Part shown: positions 1 to 10,200 of the stretch, piece by piece
Numbering within the stretch: the stretch's first letter is position 1
Layout of the letters: each line of letters opens with the position of its first letter
Source: CBDCYN01 sp965224205
GTDB lineage: Bacteria; Planctomycetota; Phycisphaerae; Phycisphaerales; Phycisphaeraceae
Length of the DNA stretch: 64,000 nt
Reading direction: 5' to 3'
NCBI GenBank assembly: GCA_965224205.1
Contig: CBDCYN010000038.1
Coordinates: 74,993 to 138,992, forward strand
Position numbers and translations under genes: made by a program
Notes under the pieces: generated by a model
Seen by the model: the letters and a program-made list of their open reading frames with translations, nothing else
The model's database searches: none
Told to the model about the DNA's origin: nothing

Positions 1-455
1 GGAGCTGCTGCTTTAACCCGTGACGGCGTTCATCAAGCACACACCGGGATAGACCGTCGTCCAATAATGATGATGCCTCTTCGGACGGGCCCGCCCGAAG
101 CTAAAGGGCTTCAAGGTTTGGTTGAACACCACTTCGATGTGACGAGAAGATTCTAGGGAGTCAAACGCGTGCCCGACGCGGCGTTTTGATACGCGATGCG
201 TCGATGCCGATCCCGGATGAAAACGGACATTTTTGGGTTCGACGGGTCTTGCACAACCCATGGTTTGCGTGTAACTTGACGATAGAAGGGATTATAGGGT
301 CCCTGTTTAGATTCGCCCCGCAAATGGGCCTCAATAACTTGTTCATACGCCTTTTAACGCATGGGACATGCCGAACACGGGGTGAATGTCTGGTTACAGC
401 CAGAGACCGGTGATGTCCTTATGTCCGTTTATAGGGCGTGTATGGAGATTTTGCC
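1..455. other. Intergenic region upstream of infC, no gene supported
   Basis: No convincing coding sequence is seen here: the short open frames on both strands have no recognisable motif and no start-associated ribosome site. The last part is the infC leader. It contains a small hairpin, TCTGG-TTACAG-CCAGA at 389-404, about 50 bases before the presumed start of infC, and a GGAG at 444-447. Whether the hairpin takes part in regulation of infC cannot be judged from the sequence alone. The base composition (for example 240-360) is less GC-rich than the genes that follow. Confidence 0.4.
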
Positions 456-1133
456 ATCGCTAGAGGACGATTCCGGCCCCAGCCCCGAGACACCGGTAAA
501 CAGCTGCGTGTCAACCATCAAATCCGCACTTCACCTGTTCGGCTGATCGACGAAGAAAACCAGCAGATCGGGGTGGTCGAGCTCGACGAGGCCCTGCGCC
601 GCGCCATCGCCGCTGGGCTGGACCTGGTCGAGGTCTCGGGCAACGCCGATCCGCCGGTGTGCCGGGTCATGGACTACGGGAAGTGGAAGTACCAGCAGCG
701 CAAGAAAGAACAGAAGGCCCGAAGCCACAGCAAACAAAGTGAGCTCAAAGAAGTCCGCCTGCGCCCTAAGATCGACGAGCACGACCTGAACATCAAGACC
801 GAGAAAGCCCGCCAGTTTCTCACCGAAGGCGACAAGGTCCAGTTCACCCTCCAGTTCCGCGGCCGGGAGATGGCTCACAAAGAGCTGGGGATGAGGACGC
901 TCCAGACCGTGCGTGAGCGCCTGGCGTCGCTAAGCCGTGTCGAGATCGAGCCAAGGATCTCCGGCAGGAGGATGACGATGGTGCTGGTGCCCGATCAGCG
1001 GTCGAGGACCACGAAGTCAGAGTCGCCTCCTGATAAGCAACCCCAATCGGCCAGCCCCCCGCCGCCGTCACCGTCAGCCGCCCAAGCCGTGCCTAGCGCC
1101 GCGGGTACGCCTCCTACACCCCCCGAAGAATAA
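456..1133 (+). CDS. infC: Translation initiation factor IF-3
   Basis: IF-3 binds the 30S subunit, prevents premature 50S joining and proofreads start-codon choice. The N-domain is seen as VNHQIRTSPVRLIDEENQQIG, the linker as MDYGKWKYQQRKKEQKARSHSK, and the C-domain as KEVRLRPKIDEHDLNIKTEKARQFL and GREMAHKELG, all typical. A Pro/Ser-rich tail of roughly 45 residues follows the C-domain, longer than usual. No ATG or TTG fits the N terminus: the frame is open to a GTG at 438, but a GGAG at 444-447 lies eight bases before an ATC codon at 456, giving IARGRFRP. Non-AUG starts of infC (AUU, AUC, AUA) are known and underlie autoregulation, so ATC is preferred here by inference. The usual partners rpmI and rplT do not follow. 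Confidence 0.93.
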   Translation: MARGRFRPQPRDTGKQLRVNHQIRTSPVRLIDEENQQIGVVELDEALRRAIAAGLDLVEVSGNADPPVCRVMDYGKWKYQQRKKEQKARSHSKQSELKEVRLRPKIDEHDLNIKTEKARQFLTEGDKVQFTLQFRGREMAHKELGMRTLQTVRERLASLSRVEIEPRISGRRMTMVLVPDQRSRTTKSESPPDKQPQSASPPPPSPSAAQAVPSAAGTPPTPPEE

Positions 1134-1265
1134 TCGGTATGGAGTGGTGGGTACCGGTATCCACCCCACCGTTCACTCGAAAGTTCGGCGTTGTCTCCTG
1201 GCCCCACCGGTTTGACCGATAGGCTTCATGGTGGCATCGCGGGTCACCTGAGATACTATCTGCGG

Positions 1266-2027
1266 ATGCGTCGCCAATCACTCGTACAGTCCGAATCCTT
1301 GAGGTCGGTAGCCGTCACCGCGGTGATGGCAGTTACGTTGGCGCTTTCCTTAGGCGGGGCGTACCTGCTGGCCGTGGCACGGACCCAACACCCCACGCTG
1401 GCACGCGTCGAGGGGTTGGCATTCTCGTTGCCCCCGTTTTGGCAACGCCAGCCGTCGAGTTTAGAGAACGGCCAGATCCGATCGGTGGCCCGGTACACCG
1501 ACCCCTCGCAACAGAGTCGACATGTGGTGCTGGGCGCGGTCGTCACGTCGCAGGCACACAGGCCCGAATCAATGCTCGCGCCGGTGACGCGCCTGCTGCT
1601 CGAAGGCCAACCGATCGACCGCTGGCAGCAGAACAGCGGGATCTTGCGGTTCCGTGTCGGGGGTTTCATCGGAGCCAGGTACAGAGGGCTGACCCGATCG
1701 TCAGCCGGGGTGGCCCTGCACCTGGTGGCGGTACTGACGGAGGACGGCCACCAGTATTGGGTGGTCTACCTCCATCATATGCTTGATCAAGGCTCGTTGA
1801 ACCTCGCGACGGTGGTCCGCGACGACCAGCTGCTTCAAGAGATCCTCTCTAGCGCGGTGATCGAAAGGTCCGCGGGCGTGAGCCGATCGGGCGGGGACGC
1901 GGTGAACGGGTACACGCGTCGCGTATCCAAAGACCGCTCTGGGTCAAACTCATCCCCGACGCGGTACTTTGTACGCGATGCGTATAGAATGAATGAGAGG
2001 ACGGCCGCGAGAAGGCAGATTTTTTGA
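1266..2027 (+). CDS. Membrane-anchored protein of unknown function
   Basis: About 253 residues from the ATG at 1266; the frame is also open from a TTG at 1191, but that would add 25 residues with no better ribosome site. A single hydrophobic segment (about residues 14-38, SVAVTAVMAVTLALSLGGAY) near the N terminus suggests a signal anchor with the remainder outside the cytoplasm. The soluble part has alternating hydrophobic residues (FSLPPFWQRQ, VLGAVVTSQ, YWVVYLHHM) that resemble a small beta-rich domain, and a basic, Ser-rich C terminus. No family is recognised. It precedes another exported protein in the same direction, and both combine a short export segment with a fold of similar residue pattern, so they may act together; that is an inference. 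Confidence 0.6.
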   Translation: MRRQSLVQSESLRSVAVTAVMAVTLALSLGGAYLLAVARTQHPTLARVEGLAFSLPPFWQRQPSSLENGQIRSVARYTDPSQQSRHVVLGAVVTSQAHRPESMLAPVTRLLLEGQPIDRWQQNSGILRFRVGGFIGARYRGLTRSSAGVALHLVAVLTEDGHQYWVVYLHHMLDQGSLNLATVVRDDQLLQEILSSAVIERSAGVSRSGGDAVNGYTRRVSKDRSGSNSSPTRYFVRDAYRMNERTAARRQIF

Positions 2028-2129
2028 CCCGCCACACGAGAGCTCACCCCCCGGTATCGGGCCCCTAAGCAAGCGACCGGTCCAGCCCGCCGGATCCGCG
2101 AAAAAACTGAACCTTGAGACCCTAGACGC

Positions 2130-3542
2130 ATGGACCCACGGATCCCGATGAAGGCCGCTCATCCCCTGATCAGGCGTGACCCGGCCCGGGTCAATGCGGG
2201 TATCGGGGCTTGGCCGGTCTTGGTCATGGCGCTGACGGTGCTGGTGCCCGCGTGGCGGTCGCAAGCCGCCGACGACCCCGCCCAGCTGGGCCCCCAGCGC
2301 TGGCGGGAGCATTCCTACGGGGTGTCGCTGGTGGCGCCGTCCTCAGCCCGTCTGCGGCCGTCGGTTTCGGGGGACGTGATCGCCCGGTTCGTGGGGGACT
2401 CCGGCTACACGATGGAGGTGTCGATCAAGAAACCCCAAGACCGCCTGGGGATCGTCGAGATGATCGACGAAGCGATCCAGCAGTTCGCCAGCGTTTACCC
2501 GTCGGCGGTGATCCTCGACAACAAGCACCTGCTGGCTGGGGAGAAACCCGCCGGGGCGGTGTACTTCCGCGTCCCGGACCCACGAGGCGCGTGGGTGGTC
2601 GGCCAGGCGTTTGTGCAGATCCACGGGCGGGTGTTTGTGATGCTGGAGATCGAAGCGGCCCAGCACGATTGGGGCCCGTTAGCCGGGTTGTTTGAATCGG
2701 TGGTGACCAGTGTCGAGTGCGAAGACCCCCAGCGGCTTCACCAACGCCGCCAGGAGCGGTTGCGCCGCGGACAGGAGTGGCTCGAATCGGTGGACCCCGG
2801 TCGGTGGCGGGCGGTGCTGGGCCCGGAACGGTGGTATCGGGTGGTGGAAAACGATCAAGACGTCGGGTACATGCGGGTTAGCCAGTATGAAGACACCCGG
2901 ATGGAATACGACGGGCTTCGGGTCGATCTCCAATCACGCATGCTGATTGGTGACCTGGCCCACGACATGATCAGCAGCTTCTTCTGTTCTAACGACGATC
3001 GGTACGAGGAATGGTCGATCCGGGCCACGGTGCGTCCAAAAAATGATCCACCCGATCTGGACGCTAAGAAACAGACCCGCGCCGGCCTAACGCAGGCCTC
3101 CTGGGCCGAAACCGGGATGCGATACCTGAACCGGATTACGGTCAGCCGGGAGGGGCCTTCGGGGATCCACAAGCTTGCGTGGGACCGGCCACCGGTCGGC
3201 TACCTATCGCAGGTCCACGCGTTCCTCACGCCCCAGTTATTAAGACCTTCACAAGCTGAAGTTAAATCTGCTAATGAGTCTGGAGAATCCAGTAAATCTA
3301 GAATGTTAGGATTTTATGTCTATAATCCGAACAGCCATAAAATAACTTACCGGACCGAACGTACTATAAAGGGTCAGGACGGTGGATACACGGTTTTATC
3401 TCGCCTGCGTCCCGAGTCCGGTCAACAGGTGTCGCATCACGACGCTCAAGGGCGTTTGTTGCGGCGTATCCTGCCCAATGGCAATCAGCTGATCGTCACA
3501 ACCAAAGCCGAACTCGGGGCACGGTGGAAGTTTAACCGGTGA
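2130..3542 (+). CDS. Exported protein of unknown function
   Basis: 470 residues. The N terminus has a positive region followed by a hydrophobic stretch (AWPVLVMALTVLVPAW) and an Ala-X-Ala-like site (SQAADD), consistent with Sec export. An ATG at 2148 is an alternative start. The first 200 residues (YGVSLVAPSSARLRP, GYTMEVSIKK, GAVYFRVPDPRGAWVVGQAF) look like a PsbP/MogR-type small domain used for sensing or binding, but this is only a resemblance. The rest has no family that I recognise. The 3' part contains an abrupt AT-rich segment (about 3238-3375) with TTA, AGA, TCT and ATA codons that differ sharply from the rest of the gene while staying in frame. Confidence 0.65.
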   Translation: MDPRIPMKAAHPLIRRDPARVNAGIGAWPVLVMALTVLVPAWRSQAADDPAQLGPQRWREHSYGVSLVAPSSARLRPSVSGDVIARFVGDSGYTMEVSIKKPQDRLGIVEMIDEAIQQFASVYPSAVILDNKHLLAGEKPAGAVYFRVPDPRGAWVVGQAFVQIHGRVFVMLEIEAAQHDWGPLAGLFESVVTSVECEDPQRLHQRRQERLRRGQEWLESVDPGRWRAVLGPERWYRVVENDQDVGYMRVSQYEDTRMEYDGLRVDLQSRMLIGDLAHDMISSFFCSNDDRYEEWSIRATVRPKNDPPDLDAKKQTRAGLTQASWAETGMRYLNRITVSREGPSGIHKLAWDRPPVGYLSQVHAFLTPQLLRPSQAEVKSANESGESSKSRMLGFYVYNPNSHKITYRTERTIKGQDGGYTVLSRLRPESGQQVSHHDAQGRLLRRILPNGNQLIVTTKAELGARWKFNR

Positions 3543-3750
3543 CCCGGAAGTCATTCCCAAAGATGTTGAAATTGATAACTAAAAGGTAAAGAGTAACTTA
3601 TCGCTTATTTGAGACTAGCCGATTTATATCAAGACACGACGCGATGCGTAATAGATCACGAAATGGGCGGGCGGTCTCCGGCGAGGTGGAACCGATGGGC
3701 GCCCGAAACACCACGAGGTTGACCCGATCGAAACCGCTTCGAAGAATCTT
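3543..3750. other. AT-rich intergenic region before phoH
   Basis: About 200 bases, AT-rich for this window (for example GATAACTAAAAGGTAAAG), separating the exported protein from phoH. It should carry the phoH promoter, but no pair of -35 and -10 boxes with normal spacing stands out. Nothing else is seen. Confidence 0.3.
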
Positions 3751-4836
3751 GTGTTGAAGAGGAAGCTAGTTAGCGAAGGTAACCGAGGAAAAGGATTCAC
3801 GGGCTTGGAAGTCACCATCCGTCTACCGCTAGGAGACCAGCGGCTAGCGTTAACCGGGTCTGCGGAACGGAATCTCAAGATGATCCGCGACAGCATGGGC
3901 GTCCACATCTACGAGCGGGATGGATCCCTACGGATCAGCGGCGGCGACCAGGCGGTGAAGCAAGCGTCCTACGTGCTTGAACAACTGGCAGACGCCGCTA
4001 AGCGGGATCTGGCCATGGACCGGTCTACTGTCATGGAGTTGATTGACCAGGCTCGCCACCACCGGGCCCCAGACCCGAACCCCCCGGAGTCGTCGTCGGC
4101 TCCCAAACACGGCAACGGCCGCGACAGCCTGGAGGTCTACCTCCGTGGCCGACGAGTGCGGGCGCTGACCGCCTCTCAGCAACGGTACCTTGAGGCGATC
4201 TACGATCATGACCTGACGGTCTGCGTGGGCCCGGCGGGTACGGGCAAGACCTACCTCGCTGTCGCCGCGGCGGTGGACATGCTCAAACGCGGCGCCGTGC
4301 GCAAACTGCTGCTGGTGCGCCCAGCGGTCGAGGCGGGCGAAAAAACTCGGGTTCCTGCCTGGGAGCATGCAAGAGAAGGTCAACCCGTACCTGCGGCCGC
4401 TGCTCGACGCCCTGCACGACATGATGGATTTCGAGCAGATCCAGCGTTTTATGGTCTGCGATGTGATTGAGATCGTCCCCCTGGCGTTTATGCGAGGCAG
4501 GACGCTCAACGACGCATTGATCATCCTCGACGAAGCCCAAAACACCACCCGCGCCCAGATGCTCATGTTCCTCACACGTTTAGGGCGGGGCAGCAAGATG
4601 ATCGTCACGGGCGATACCTCTCAGATCGACCTGCCCGACCCCCGGAATCCGGCCTCGTCGACGCTGCCCGGCGGCTGCGGCGGGTGAGCGGGGTGGGTAT
4701 CATCGCCCTGAACCAAACCGATATTGTCCGTCATAACCTGGTGCAGCGGATTGTCGAGGTTTACGGTCAGGAGCCCTCTCACGCGTCGAGCACGCCAACA
4801 AGCCCAAGCGGCGTCGAGCAGCTGGGCCCGCCGTAA
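3751..4836 (+). pseudogene. phoH: PhoH-family ATPase, interrupted by two compensating frameshifts
   Basis: PhoH proteins are RNA-associated P-loop ATPases encoded beside pgpH and ybeY in many bacteria. The first part, from 3751, has the N-terminal KH-like region and Walker A (VGPAGTGKT). The frame fails at an A6 run (4340-4345): the expected EAGEKLGFLPGSMQEKVNPYLRPL needs A5. The next part runs in a second frame with Walker B (ALIILDEAQNTT) and MIVTGDTSQIDLP, then fails near 4643-4648, where one base is missing (CGGAATCC; a G would give RESGLVDAARRLRR). The first frame is then restored (NLVQRIVEVYG) to a stop at 4834-4836. Corrected length is 361 residues, normal for the family. Either two sequence errors or a recently damaged gene; the corrected protein has no other defect that I can see. 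Confidence 0.85.
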
Positions 4837-4958
4837 GACCAAGGACCGGGCCCGCCCGTCAAGGGCCCGGATCATCGATCACCGGGCACAAGACACCGGA
4901 TCGACCACAGCAGAGCGTAACGTGATGATTCTTCGATTCAATCTAGTTAACCGGATCC

Positions 4959-7271
4959 ATGCCGCTATTCCGTAACCACATGTCCCGCCGGCGAGAGCTG
5001 CGTCGTGACCTGCTGCCTCCCAGCCACAACTGGGTGGCGTGGTGGACCCATCGCCAGAACTGGTGGACGTTGGGGTATATCCTGCTTCTGGCGGTAGCCG
5101 GGGCCGTCATTGCCCTGATCGGCCGCGGCGCTTCCCAGTATCAGGTCGACCAAGTCGTCACCGAACCGATCGTTTCCCGCGTCGAGTTCCAGTCGGTCGA
5201 CCCGGTGGCGACCCTCGAACGGCGGCGACGCGCCCAAGACCGTCACGCGTCGTATTACGTACCGAATATCGAATACTTTCAGCAGGTGCTCGACCGGCTC
5301 CACGCCCTGGGGTCGATCGGCCTAGACGACAACGTCCCCGATTTCGAGAGCATCCCCGAAGCCACTCGCCAGTCGCTACACCTGTCGCCCAAAGCGTTCA
5401 GCGAGCTACGCCGTTACGTCACCGCCGCCTCGTCCATCCCGTGGGACCGGCTGATCCTTGATTTCATGGCCAACTTTATGGGCATCGCGGTGATCAGCAA
5501 CGAACGGGCCACGATCGAGAAGAACAACAACGAGGACCTGGCCAACGAGATCATGATCAAACACCCCGATCTCGAGGACACGATCCGTGAAGACCGGTTC
5601 CTCTTCAACGTCGCCGAAGACCTCGAACCGATCCGAAAGAACGTTAACCTGATCCTGACTAACCGGTTGGCCGACTACCCCAACCTCAAGACCACGTTCG
5701 TCGAATTGGTCCTCGATAACCCCCAGCCGACGTACCTCTACGACGAGCAAGAGACCCGCCGCCGCAAGCTTGAACGGTTCAACGACCCCGCCAACGAGGC
5801 CCGTATCGGCATCGAGGTCGGCACGGTCCTGGTCGGCGAGGGCCGGGTCCTGTCGAGCCTCGACGCGCAGCTGATCGCCGAGGAGCGGCAGGCGTATTGT
5901 CGCAGCCTTGGCTGGAAGCTCACGTACCTCATCCGCCCCGCCTACGTCGCGGTGTTCTTCGTCTTGGGGCTAGGGGTTTGGACGTACCTGAGCGTGTACT
6001 ACAAGCGTGTCGCCCGGAACCCTCTACGCGGAGGGACGATCACGGGCCTCTTGCTGCTTAGCCAGCTGCTGGCTGTGGCGGCGACCGTAGCCCAGCCCCG
6101 GTTCGTTTACATCACCGCGGTGCTGCCGTGCGTGCTGACCGCGATGATCCTGGCCGTGTCATATGACCGCCGCTTGGCCCTGGCGCTGGGGGCGATCCAC
6201 GCCCTGGCGGTGGTGGTGAGCCTGGACCTACCGGCGGGGTTGTTCGTGGTCATGATGTGCGGCGTGGCCGTCGCGGCGGGGCAGCTGATGGACGTGCGCA
6301 GCCGATCGAAGCTCGTCGTGGTCGGGTTGTGGTGCGGGCTGGCGATGGGGCTAACGACGATCGCGGTGGGGCTCGCGTCGCGCCCGGTGCACCTCGAGGG
6401 CGAAACCGTGCGCATCCTGGTCGACGCGATGTGCGTGGCCGTGACCGGGTTCGTGTGCGGGATCCTCATCCAGGGGGTGCTGCCGGGGATCGAGAAGGTC
6501 TTTAGCGTCACCACGTCGATGACGCTCAAGGAGCTGATCGACGCCTCGCACCCGTTGCTTCGGCGCCTGGCCCAGGACGCCCCGGGCACGTACCAGCACA
6601 GCCTGCGGATCTCCGATATGGCCGAAGCCGCCGCCGACACGATCGGCGCCGATGGCCTGCTGTGCAAGGTCGGGGCGATGTACCACGACATCGGGAAGGT
6701 CAACAAGCCGCTGTACTTCGTGGAGAACCAGGGCAGCGGGCCCAACCGTCACAGCCGGCTGTCGCCGGCGATGAGCGTGCTGGTGATCGTGGGCCACGTC
6801 AAGGACGGCATGGAGCTGGCCAGGGAGTACAACCTGCCCCGCGTGCTGCGGCACTTCATCGAGTCTCACCACGGCACGACCCTCGTGGAGTACTTCTACG
6901 AGGCCGCCAAACAGCAGTGCGGGGCCGAGAACCGACCCGCCCCATCAGAATTTGAGTTCCGCTACCCCGGGCCCAAGCCGCAGACCAAAGAGGCCGCGAT
7001 CCTCATGCTCTGTGACGTGGTCGAGGGCGCGGCGCGCACGCTCGATGACCCCAACCCCAGCCGGATCGAGCAACTCGTCCACGCCATGGCCAGCAAGCGG
7101 CTCACGGACGGGCAGTTCGATGAATGCAGCCTCACCCTCCAGGAGCTGCACAAGATCGAGCAGGCGATCATGAAGGTCGTCTGTGCCATCTATCACGGGC
7201 GGATCAAGTACCCCGGCGACAAGGCCCATCAACAGCCCGACACCCCACAGCGGTCACAGCGGCACGGTTAA
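4959..7271 (+). CDS. pgpH: 7TM-HD family phosphodiesterase (PgpH/YqfF type)
   Basis: 770 residues. One N-terminal membrane segment (WWTLGYILLLAVAGAVIALIG) leads into an extracytoplasmic 7TMR-HDED-type domain (about 60-320), followed by a bundle of membrane helices (about 325-510) and a cytoplasmic HD domain. The HD residues are visible: YQHSLR, YHDIGK, the SHHGT histidines, and MLCDVVEG with an Asp. Characterised members, such as Listeria PgpH, hydrolyse cyclic di-AMP. It lies about 120 bases after phoH in the same direction, the conserved phoH-pgpH order. The expected third gene, ybeY, is not there: the next gene is on the opposite strand and starts its 3' end 24 bases on. Confidence 0.92.
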   Translation: MPLFRNHMSRRRELRRDLLPPSHNWVAWWTHRQNWWTLGYILLLAVAGAVIALIGRGASQYQVDQVVTEPIVSRVEFQSVDPVATLERRRRAQDRHASYYVPNIEYFQQVLDRLHALGSIGLDDNVPDFESIPEATRQSLHLSPKAFSELRRYVTAASSIPWDRLILDFMANFMGIAVISNERATIEKNNNEDLANEIMIKHPDLEDTIREDRFLFNVAEDLEPIRKNVNLILTNRLADYPNLKTTFVELVLDNPQPTYLYDEQETRRRKLERFNDPANEARIGIEVGTVLVGEGRVLSSLDAQLIAEERQAYCRSLGWKLTYLIRPAYVAVFFVLGLGVWTYLSVYYKRVARNPLRGGTITGLLLLSQLLAVAATVAQPRFVYITAVLPCVLTAMILAVSYDRRLALALGAIHALAVVVSLDLPAGLFVVMMCGVAVAAGQLMDVRSRSKLVVVGLWCGLAMGLTTIAVGLASRPVHLEGETVRILVDAMCVAVTGFVCGILIQGVLPGIEKVFSVTTSMTLKELIDASHPLLRRLAQDAPGTYQHSLRISDMAEAAADTIGADGLLCKVGAMYHDIGKVNKPLYFVENQGSGPNRHSRLSPAMSVLVIVGHVKDGMELAREYNLPRVLRHFIESHHGTTLVEYFYEAAKQQCGAENRPAPSEFEFRYPGPKPQTKEAAILMLCDVVEGAARTLDDPNPSRIEQLVHAMASKRLTDGQFDECSLTLQELHKIEQAIMKVVCAIYHGRIKYPGDKAHQQPDTPQRSQRHG

Positions 7272-7294
7272 GCCCTGGTCAACGGGTCACCGTA

Positions 7295-10200
7295 TCAAGC
7301 CAGGTGCTCACCGGCCAAGATGGCGACCTCCGTGATGGAGTTCCACCCGTTGCTGCTGTTCTCATGCCCGACGATCTTCACATACCGGCTGGCGCGTGCG
7401 ACCCCCAACACGTAAGACTCAAGCTCAAGAGATTCCCCCGAGGATTCCATACTCAACAACGCTGGATCGTAGTTGACGCCGTCGATGGAGGTCAACACGT
7501 CGAAGCTGGCGGTGCGTGTATCGCCGAGGAACCAGGCGATCTGCACCTCACCGATCGTGTAGATGGCGCCCAAGTCGAAAATGATCGATTCGCCATCCCC
7601 AAACGCTGACCAGCGGGTGCTCAGGTCCCCATCGAGCGTATTGGCCGGCACATGACCGTCATCGCTCGTAGCCGCCACGGCGACCGGCGCGATCGTCCCG
7701 GTGTGCGGCTTCGAGGGCAGCGGGTCGCGGCGAAGGCTTTCGACGGTCTGGACGTTCTTGGGCGATGACCCATCCTGGGTTAGGTACAACTTGTCGAACT
7801 TAAAGCCATCCTCGCGGACCCATACGTTGATGGTGTGCACCCCGGCGCTGGGGATGTCGATGCTGGCGCTTAGGCGCTGGCCGGTGTCCGGTGCTTGGTC
7901 CATCGTCTTGGTGGTCCACACCCATTTGTCGAAGCTTTGAAACAGCGCGATCCGGTCTGCTGAGGCTAAGCCTTCGTTGTTGAGGCCCACGTGCAATGAA
8001 TCATCTTGGCGGGTCGCTCGGTTGCCCCGCACCCAGAGGTCGTACGTCCCGGGTGTTTCAAAATAGACCTGGTAGCGCAGCTCCGCGACAGACCCCTGGC
8101 AGGGAAGATCGAGGCAGTCTCCCGATCCATCGGGGGCGACCAGATAGCCCGAGCCGCTGTACCCACTGGCGTCCGTAGCCAACTCCCAACGCGAGTCGCC
8201 TGCGGCGATCTGCACGTCAAAGTGCTCCGCTTCAAGAACGAGCGACTCGGCGCCAGCTAGGAAAACCGGGGCGCCTAGCCGTTGGTACGCCTGGGCCTCG
8301 TGGATGTTCTGGGGGATGAGCTGGCTTGGGTCGAGCAGGCTTTCATCGGTGAACCAGTCATAATCGTCGCACGATCCCGGGTTGGCGGTGGCGACGAAGT
8401 TCAGGTGACCGCCCCCGAATGAGCAGTCGATGCTCTGGAAGTTGCCCGTCCCGCTGACGTTCCAGTACGTGTTGTACGCCGCGGAATGGGGGCCCCTGTT
8501 GAGGGAACCGCCGCTGCGGAACGCTCGTGAAGCGCTGCCGAGGTCGATCCCCGTAAAAAGATTCTGATAGGGCGCCGCCCGGTGATGGTCCATATTGATC
8601 GCGAGCCCCGAACCGTTGGAGAACACGTTGCCGCGGTCGTACCACGTGATGCTCAGGTCGTGGATGTAACGGGCACGCACCTCGAAATTCGCGATGATGT
8701 TGTCTTGGCTGCGCGTGAACCCCAGGCCGCGGTGGCCATTGTTCTGTTGGAAAGTGGGGGCCCCGGCGGGGTAACGGGGGGCGGTCACGTCGATCGTGAT
8801 GTTGTTGAGGGTGTTGAACATCGCGCCGTCCCGCAAGAAAATCCCGTAATCGGCGTTGAGGATCTTGACGTTACGGATCCAAGAATTGACCGTGCCCGTG
8901 TACATGATCGCGTTGTACCCCAGCTCGTTGAAGTGCCCCGGGTACATCGTGTGCTCGAACTCGATCGTCATGTTCTCGATCCCGACCTCCTCGACCGTCG
9001 GCGCCAGCAGGTGCACCTGCGGCTGCCAACGCACGTCCACGTCGACGGGCAACGGGCGTTCGAGCGTGATCGTGTTCCCGGAAACATCGGTGACCCGCGA
9101 CGCGAAACGTACTAGTTGAACCCCGTGCAGCTCCTCGATGTCGCCGGCGAGGAAATCCCCGTGCAGACGCCGCTGAAGCGTCCCCACATCTGGGCTCGAC
9201 GCGTCCGGGTCGGTCTGCACGATCTGGATCCACTGCCCCGGCGCCACCGTCACCGGCACGTCCAGCGTCAGGGTCTGGGCCCCGCGTGGAGCGTCTGAGA
9301 CGATCGACGCCATCAGCGTGGTCTCATTAGCAGGGTTCGAGCCGACGACCCAGAAAAACGCCCCGTCAAACGACCAGAACCTCGGCTCGTCGTATTCCGG
9401 AGCCGCCTCGGAGCCGGGGCGATCGATGAAGATTTTCACCCCGTCCATGCTCTCGCCCTTCAAGATCCAGTGGCCCTTATCCTCGATCCGCAGCAGATCG
9501 CGGATATGGTACGTGCCGTTAGGGATGAAGATCTCGTCGCCCGGCTGCGCATCGGCGATCGCTGCCAGGAACGCCGTTGTGTCGTCGTCGGCCACCGGGT
9601 CTCCTGTCGGGACCCCGTCTGCCCCGTAAGACAAGACACTGATCTGATTCAACATCGTCGGGATGTTTGTCTCCCCAGCCCGGTAGCCCGCGTAGGAGAA
9701 ATCCGGCAGCCGGTTGAGCGGATCGGTGTTGTCCCACAGCTCACCGGACAAACCCCACAGGGCCGACGTCTCGATACCTGGCTGGGACGCGGCCCCGACC
9801 GCTGCGGTAAGCACCTGCCCGAACCCGTCGGTCACGAAAACACTCATCGGGGCGGCCGATTCGACCATCGGGACCAAGAACCCGTAGCTGCCCGCCGCGT
9901 CCGACGTCGCCGTGGCGTCACTGAACCCGTCCTCGTCTGTATCGAGATAAACTTCGATCCCCGGTAGGGTCGTACCCCAAACCTCCATGGACGGGGTGGG
10001 GGAGGCCGGCGAGTCCGAGGAATCTGGGGGATCCGGAGGATCCGGGGGTGGGGCTGAATAACTGCTGTCCCCGAGTGTCTGGGGCGGGAGATAGTGAGTA
10101 AAGTCGATCGTCAGCGCCAACGGCTCGAGGCTGGTGCCGTCACCTTGATTCAGAACCAACAGCGAGAAATCCGCACCCGTGATGTGCCCGTTGAGATCCG

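Noticed and set aside
13..413. Open frames on both strands (about 61-82 codons) in the first 400 bases
   Set aside because: No start-associated ribosome site, no recognisable motif, and they overlap one another on opposite strands.
6107..6872. Long minus-strand frames over the pgpH gene
   Set aside because: They are antisense to a clear membrane-and-HD protein, a normal result of high GC content.
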